This document shows, piece after piece, positions 59,956-64,000 of a DNA stretch of 64,000 bases. Origin of the DNA: Candidatus Poribacteria bacterium (GTDB lineage: Bacteria > Poribacteria > WGA-4E > WGA-3G); the NCBI GenBank assembly GCA_012270865.1, contig JAAXHL010000037.1, positions 1 to 64,000 on the forward strand, in the 5' to 3' direction. The stretch's first letter is position 1, and every line of letters begins with the position of its first letter. Under the pieces are notes generated by a model. That model was not told the origin of the DNA and ran no database searches. It saw only the letters and a program-made list of their open reading frames with translations. Position numbers and translations under genes: made by a program.

Positions 59956-60555
59956 ATGCCAAAACGAAAAAGAAAGCACCAGAATACACCTGCTTCGGAA
60001 GTGGTCGGAGAAGATGATGTCTTACTGCGTGCAACTACCCCGTTGCAGCTCTGCTATTACGGTAACCCGGTCCTCCGCAAAAAAGCCAAACCGGTTTCAG
60101 AAATAACAGAGACGGAACGTCAACTCGCTTACCAGATGCTGGAGACGCTGTATAACACAGGGAACGGTATCGGTCTCGCCGCAACGCAGATCGGCATTTT
60201 GAAGCGTCTCATTATTATTGACATAGGTGAAGATGACGACGAAACTTACGAGCCGCTTGTACTGTTTAACCCAGAAATTTTGAGTGTTGAGGGAGAGGTT
60301 GTCGCCGAAGAAGGTTGCCTCAGCATCCCCAATGTGACGGCAGAGGTGAGACGTCCAGAGAAGGTTGTTGTTGATGGAATTGATATTCGAGGCGAACCTG
60401 TCCACATTGAAACCGACGGTTTACTCGCACGCGTCCTCCAACACGAAATCGACCATCTCAACGGTGTGCTTTTTATTGACCTGATCAGCGGGTTAAAACG
60501 GCAGTTGTTGAAAGAAGAATTGTCATGGATACAACAGGCTGAGCGACCCTCTTGA
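59956..60555 (+). CDS. def: Peptide deformylase
   Basis: The 199-residue protein has all three deformylase motifs: G-I-G-L-A-A-T-Q78, E-E-G-C121-L-S-I-P and Q-H163-E164-I-D-H167. These give the Fe/Zn site (Cys121, His163, His167) and the catalytic Glu164. It removes the formyl group from nascent proteins. An extra basic N-terminal segment of about 30 residues (K-R-K-R-K-H-Q) precedes the usual start, which is uncommon. GGGAG stands upstream of the ATG. The LarE gene follows 75 bases after the stop. Confidence 0.97.
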   Translation: MPKRKRKHQNTPASEVVGEDDVLLRATTPLQLCYYGNPVLRKKAKPVSEITETERQLAYQMLETLYNTGNGIGLAATQIGILKRLIIIDIGEDDDETYEPLVLFNPEILSVEGEVVAEEGCLSIPNVTAEVRRPEKVVVDGIDIRGEPVHIETDGLLARVLQHEIDHLNGVLFIDLISGLKRQLLKEELSWIQQAERPS

Positions 60556-60630
60556 TACCTGAACCCTACGCGCTATATGTGGAGGCTTTTTTCGGTGTAA
60601 CTTGTCCACCGAAAGTTGCTTTTCAGAAGT

Positions 60631-61464
60631 ATGTTAAAACAGAAACTTGAACCGCCCCTACAGATGAAACTTGACCAACTTTATGAATGCTTGCACGCAT
60701 ATCAGAAGGTTATCGTCGCCTTTTCAGGCGGTGTTGATAGCACATTCCTTGCGGAAGCGGCACAACACGCGCTCGGTGATAACGCACTCGCTGTAACTGC
60801 TATCTCCGATTCGTATCCGATCCGAGAGATGCGAGCCGCACAGGATATTGCCAAACAGATCGGAATCCGGTTAGAGACCGTCAACACGCAAGAATTGGAC
60901 TTGGAAGGGTACGCGAGTAACCCGACCAATCGGTGCTATTTCTGTAAAACGGAACTGTTCGATAAACTGCGTCCGATCGCTGAGAAATACGACGTTGGGA
61001 CGATTGTCTACGGGGCAATTCCAGACGATGTCGGTGACCACCGTCCCGGCATGGATGCCGCAAAGCGGATGGGTATCCAGGCACCTCTGATTGATGTCAA
61101 CTTGACGAAAGCAGAAATTCGCGAGATTTCAAAGGCATGGGAACTACCGACGTGGGATAAACCGGCGTTTGCTTGTCTCTCTTCACGATTTCCTTACGGC
61201 ATGCGTATCACGCGTGAGTTGCTACGGCAAGTTGATGCTGCCGAGCAATTTCTCTACGACTTAGGGATTCGTCAATTCCGGGTCCGACACCACGGTGAGC
61301 TTGCTCGGATTGAACTTGAAGCGCAGGAGATTTCGAGGTTGCTTTCAAGAACCGTACGGCACGACATCAGTACACACTTTAAAACACTCGGATATGCACA
61401 CGTCACACTTGACTTGCAGGGGTACCGTTCCGGAAGTCTCAACGAGGGGATCACAATCACTTAA
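60631..61464 (+). CDS. larE: LarE-type ATP-dependent sulfur transferase (nickel-pincer cofactor)
   Basis: The 277-residue protein has the PP-loop S-G-G-V-D-S at residues 32-37, which binds ATP. The pattern R-C-Y-F-C-K (Cys102 and Cys105) and the A-C182-L-S-S-R-F motif match the LarE family. LarE gives its own sulfur, or passes cluster sulfur, to the pyridinium precursor of the nickel-pincer nucleotide used by lactate racemase and related LarA enzymes. The CxxC plus a third Cys could hold a cluster, as in some LarE proteins. I chose the ATG at 60631; another at 60664 is possible. LarA, LarB and LarC are not in this window. Confidence 0.9.
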   Translation: MLKQKLEPPLQMKLDQLYECLHAYQKVIVAFSGGVDSTFLAEAAQHALGDNALAVTAISDSYPIREMRAAQDIAKQIGIRLETVNTQELDLEGYASNPTNRCYFCKTELFDKLRPIAEKYDVGTIVYGAIPDDVGDHRPGMDAAKRMGIQAPLIDVNLTKAEIREISKAWELPTWDKPAFACLSSRFPYGMRITRELLRQVDAAEQFLYDLGIRQFRVRHHGELARIELEAQEISRLLSRTVRHDISTHFKTLGYAHVTLDLQGYRSGSLNEGITIT

Positions 61465-61548
61465 CATCAGCCATGATCAGCTTGGTTCTGCTCTTTTTAT
61501 TTTCGTTCTTTGGGTACTTCCCAAACTCGAAAGAAAACTTATCAGTAT

Positions 61549-62883
61549 ATGCCCAACCAACAAACACAACCGCTTATCGGCGTAGACACTTTCAATTGGA
61601 AGAAATGGGATGCTTGCACACACTGCGGCCTCTGTCTACCCACCTGTCCAACCTACCGAGAATTAGGATTAGAAACGGATTCTCCGAGAGGCAGACTCTA
61701 CTTGATGGGGAGTGCTTTCAAATCGGAGAATGCGACCCCACTGAACGAAGAGTGGTCGGAATACATCTATCGGTGTTTAGATTGTCGTGCCTGTGAGACG
61801 GCGTGTCCATCGGGTGTCCATTTCGGAGCACTGCTTGAGGAGGCACGCGCCATCTATGAACAAAACGCTCCGCGTTCAGCAGCCTATCGCTTCTGGACGA
61901 ACCTTGTCTTCAAACAACTTCTGCCGAATAAAGAACGGTTGGACCTAATCTTTGAGTTGATGTGGCTCTACCAACGTCTCGGCATCCGGCAACTGGTTCG
62001 GAAATTGGGGATCCTGAAACTGATGGGACAACTCGGTGAGATGGAATCGCTATTGCCGAAAATCCCACCCCCGCAACTGAAGTATACGATACGCGACATT
62101 ACACCCGCTAAAGGCGAAACGCGATACCGTGTCGGATTCATCCCCGGATGTATTATGAATCAGGTCTTCACAGAGACGAATGTCGCGACGATCCGCGTCT
62201 TAACGGAGAACGGTTGCGAAGTCGTCACGCCTCGGCAGCAGACCTGTTGTGGCGCACTACATCTTCACAACGGCGTGCGAGATGTCGCTTCAGACCTTGC
62301 GAAACAGAACATCGATGCGTTTGCGGCGGAGAATTTAGACGCTATTATTATTAACTCTGCTGGCTGTGGTGCGGCGCTTAAGGAGTACGAGGTGCTTTTA
62401 GAAAACGATCACGCTTATGCGGAGAAGGCGGAACACTTCAGTCATAAAATGCGCGACATCAGCGAATTTTTAGCCGAAATTGAGATGGTACCGCCGACCG
62501 GAGAGATCAAAAAACGTGTTACTTATGATGAACCGTGCCATCTCCTTCATGGGCAGCGTGTGCAATTACAACCCCGCAAAATCCTTCAGTCGATACCGGG
62601 ACTCGCGTTGATTGAGTTAACCGAATCCGAATGGTGCTGCGGGAGCGCAGGAATCTATAACATCACACAGCCTGAACTTTCGCAAGAGATTCTCGAACGC
62701 AAAATGGCACACATCGCTGAGACCGATGCGGACATCGTTGCGACGGGGAACCCAGGTTGTCTCCTTCAGATTCAACTCGGCATCGAAAAACACGGCTTAC
62801 AGATGAAAGCGATGCATCCTGTGAATCTCTTAGACTACGCCTATCGTGGTATTGCCCCGGAGGATTTTTTGCCTGAGCAATAG
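61549..62883 (+). CDS. GlcF-like Fe-S subunit (glycolate/lactate oxidase type, CCG domains)
   Basis: The 444-residue protein has two ferredoxin-like 4Fe-4S motifs, C-T-H-C-G-L-C-L-P-T-C-P and C-L-D-C-R-A-C-E-T-A-C-P. Two CCG domains follow, with C-C-G-A-L-H-L and C-C-G-S-A-G-I-Y-N. It matches the GlcF subunit of glycolate oxidase or related LldF/LutA-like lactate enzymes. No FAD subunit (GlcD) is adjacent. The ATG at 61549 has a weak ribosome site; the frame also opens at 61510. It follows larE by 84 bases, which suggests shared hydroxy-acid metabolism. Confidence 0.88.
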   Translation: MPNQQTQPLIGVDTFNWKKWDACTHCGLCLPTCPTYRELGLETDSPRGRLYLMGSAFKSENATPLNEEWSEYIYRCLDCRACETACPSGVHFGALLEEARAIYEQNAPRSAAYRFWTNLVFKQLLPNKERLDLIFELMWLYQRLGIRQLVRKLGILKLMGQLGEMESLLPKIPPPQLKYTIRDITPAKGETRYRVGFIPGCIMNQVFTETNVATIRVLTENGCEVVTPRQQTCCGALHLHNGVRDVASDLAKQNIDAFAAENLDAIIINSAGCGAALKEYEVLLENDHAYAEKAEHFSHKMRDISEFLAEIEMVPPTGEIKKRVTYDEPCHLLHGQRVQLQPRKILQSIPGLALIELTESEWCCGSAGIYNITQPELSQEILERKMAHIAETDADIVATGNPGCLLQIQLGIEKHGLQMKAMHPVNLLDYAYRGIAPEDFLPEQ

Positions 62884-63138
62884 TTCAAAAGGTGTTCTAC
62901 AGGACTTACGCAAATCCCATGCAGGCGGGGTTTGTAACCCCGCCCGACGCACGGACTATGTAGGATTTTATAAAAAAATGGGTAAGTCCTGTTCTATATA
63001 AGAAAACGTCAAGGTAAGTTGTTTTGCGTTAAAATTAACCGCGAAAACGTAGCCTGCTACAACGGCGCGGGCGGATATACGGAAGAGGCACTTCAAACTG
63101 CAAATCCACCTGACCAAACTGCAAAGTAAGTTAAAAAA
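62884..63138. other. Intergenic stretch holding a MITE-like element
   Basis: No gene is seen. A 94-base inverted-repeat element lies at 62899-62992. The stretch 62993-63138 before dcd has no clear promoter; CAAACTGCAAA occurs twice (about 63095 and 63115). Confidence 0.6.
62899..62992. mobile_element. MITE-like element 3 (94 bases) with nested palindrome
   Basis: ACAGGACTTAC (62899-62909) and GTAAGTCCTGT (62982-62992) are perfect 11-base terminal inverted repeats. The element is flanked by TCT on both sides, a possible 3-base target duplication. Inside is the palindrome GGCGGGGTT-TGT-AACCCCGCC (62924-62944), the same type as copies A and B. A partial TGCGTAAGTCCT end also occurs at 43752-43763. 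Confidence 0.7.
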
Positions 63139-63723
63139 ATGTTTTTATCAGACAGAGATATTCTCAAATATATGGAGGCGGGAAAGATTAAGATTTCCCC
63201 GGAACCCGACCTTCAAACCCAACTCGGTAGTTGCTCTATTGATTTCAGATTAAGCAATACCTTTCGTGTGTTTGAACATAGCAAATATCCGTATATTGAT
63301 CTGCGTGCTGAGATTGATACCAACGATTTGATGCGAAGGGTTGATGTTCCCGATGGCGATGCCTTCACGATGCAACCGGGTGAACTTGTCCTTGCGGCGA
63401 CCCAAGAGGAACTCGTCTTAGCAGACGATGTTATGGCGCGGCTTGAAGGCAGAAGTAGTTTGGCGCGGCTCGGTATTATCGTCCATAGCACGGCGGGACT
63501 CTTTGATCCGGGTTGGATCGGTATCCCTACGTTAGAGTTAGGGAATCTTGGACGCATGCCAGTTAGGTTATATCCGGGTATGCGAATCTGTGCCTTCACT
63601 TTTGCACAACTCTCATCGCCTGCGCGTGTGCCGTATCAACTCAAGCCGGCGAACAAATATGCCGGGCAGGACGGTCCCGAAACGAGTCGATTTGCTAAAG
63701 ATGTTGAGTTCTCCGACGAATAA
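63139..63723 (+). CDS. dcd: dCTP deaminase
   Basis: The 194-residue protein shows the dCTP-deaminase/dUTPase fold: L-G-S-C-S-I-D-F-R-L near 30-39, the R-S-S-L-A-R-L-G-I motif near 108-116, and F-D-P-G-W-I-G near 126-132 with a later G-M-R-I-C-A-F. It converts dCTP to dUTP (or dUMP in bifunctional forms), feeding thymidylate synthesis. The length equals the E. coli enzyme. No strong ribosome site is visible before the ATG at 63139. Confidence 0.93.
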   Translation: MFLSDRDILKYMEAGKIKISPEPDLQTQLGSCSIDFRLSNTFRVFEHSKYPYIDLRAEIDTNDLMRRVDVPDGDAFTMQPGELVLAATQEELVLADDVMARLEGRSSLARLGIIVHSTAGLFDPGWIGIPTLELGNLGRMPVRLYPGMRICAFTFAQLSSPARVPYQLKPANKYAGQDGPETSRFAKDVEFSDE

Positions 63724-64000
63724 CCTCAAAATCGCGGTTTGATGGATGTCCGGTGCTATGCGCAAAAAACGGGCAATGCTATGCTTAATAATTTAGCAAA
63801 ATCTTGAAGGTTTTCATGCGGAGTGTGGACGCGATTTCGTTGTAACGGGCAATTTCACACCTTTTTTCGCTTTTGATGGCGGTAATTCGTGATTTTACAC
63901 GGAATTTTCTCTGTTTTCGCTGATTAACACCCTGCGATTCGCAATTTCTATTGATTGGCATAAATTTTGCTTATGTATATCGGTAAGACACTTGTCAAAT
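63724..64000. other. Terminal non-coding stretch
   Basis: I see no gene, RNA or clear repeat in these last 277 bases. The sequence is AT-rich with several stops in every frame. Confidence 0.5.

Overview
The window looks like a piece of chromosome from an uncultured, Gram-negative-type heterotroph, most like Candidatus Poribacteria or a relative in the Planctomycetes-Poribacteria range. This is an inference from gene content, not from a marker gene. The evidence is a TonB-dependent receptor and other outer-membrane proteins, four Gfo/Idh/MocA oxidoreductases, sugar-acid and rhamnose-type enzymes, a giant WD40 protein, a secreted metallopeptidase whose tail carries an 'NYPNPFNPETWIPY' type motif, Uma2 nucleases, and many short dispersed intergenic repeats. 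No rRNA, tRNA or CRISPR array was seen.

Layout. 0.2-4 kb: a membrane-anchored phospholipase D-like protein, then an envelope-stress-like module on the minus strand (ECF sigma factor, zinc-finger anti-sigma factor, HtrA/DegP homologue that has lost its catalytic histidine). 4-11 kb: an O-methyltransferase, a double-length altronate/galactarate dehydratase homologue, an outer-membrane barrel, and two Gfo/Idh/MocA genes flanking an almost certain selenoprotein. The selenoprotein is a GrdB-like gene with an in-frame UGA in a UxxC motif, followed by a bacterial-type SECIS hairpin. 11-16 kb: two tandem, nearly identical GT-C-like membrane proteins and a VWA protein. 16-20.7 kb: rhamnose mutarotase-like protein, coiled-coil protein, xylose-isomerase-like TIM barrel, orphan Phd-type antitoxin, zinc alcohol dehydrogenase and a methyltransferase. 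20.7-23 kb: wreckage of a type I restriction-modification locus (hsdM head joined to hsdS tail, an intact DUF4062/ATP-binding gene, hsdR head). 23-34 kb: TonB receptor, PfkB kinase, Gfo/Idh/MocA enzymes, epimerase, esterase and a polyprenyl-phosphate sugar transferase. 33.5-39 kb: two tandem paralogous lipoprotein-like or secreted proteins and a WD40 protein with 21 repeats.

39-49.6 kb is a long minus-strand Fe-S cluster assembly block: moaA, sufC, sufB, sufD, a monothiol glutaredoxin, sufS, sufU, a small unknown, a Rieske ferredoxin, sufT, a double-DUF971 protein and a rhodanese. It is interrupted by repeat arrays and two MITE-like elements between the glutaredoxin and sufS genes. 49.7-56 kb: a small unknown with a perfect sigma70 promoter, a CBM-like secreted protein, an AlkB-family dioxygenase, an MFS transporter, a D-cysteine desulfhydrase/ACC deaminase homologue and a large coiled, acidic protein. 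56-64 kb: the LVIVD-repeat metallopeptidase, peptide deformylase, LarE, a GlcF-like Fe-S subunit and dCTP deaminase.

The most notable signals are the selenoprotein with its SECIS, the His-less HtrA beside a sigma/anti-sigma pair, the fossil restriction system, the heptanucleotide tandem-repeat family in at least seven intergenic sites, a palindromic repeat that has entered a coding sequence in frame, and three MITE candidates.
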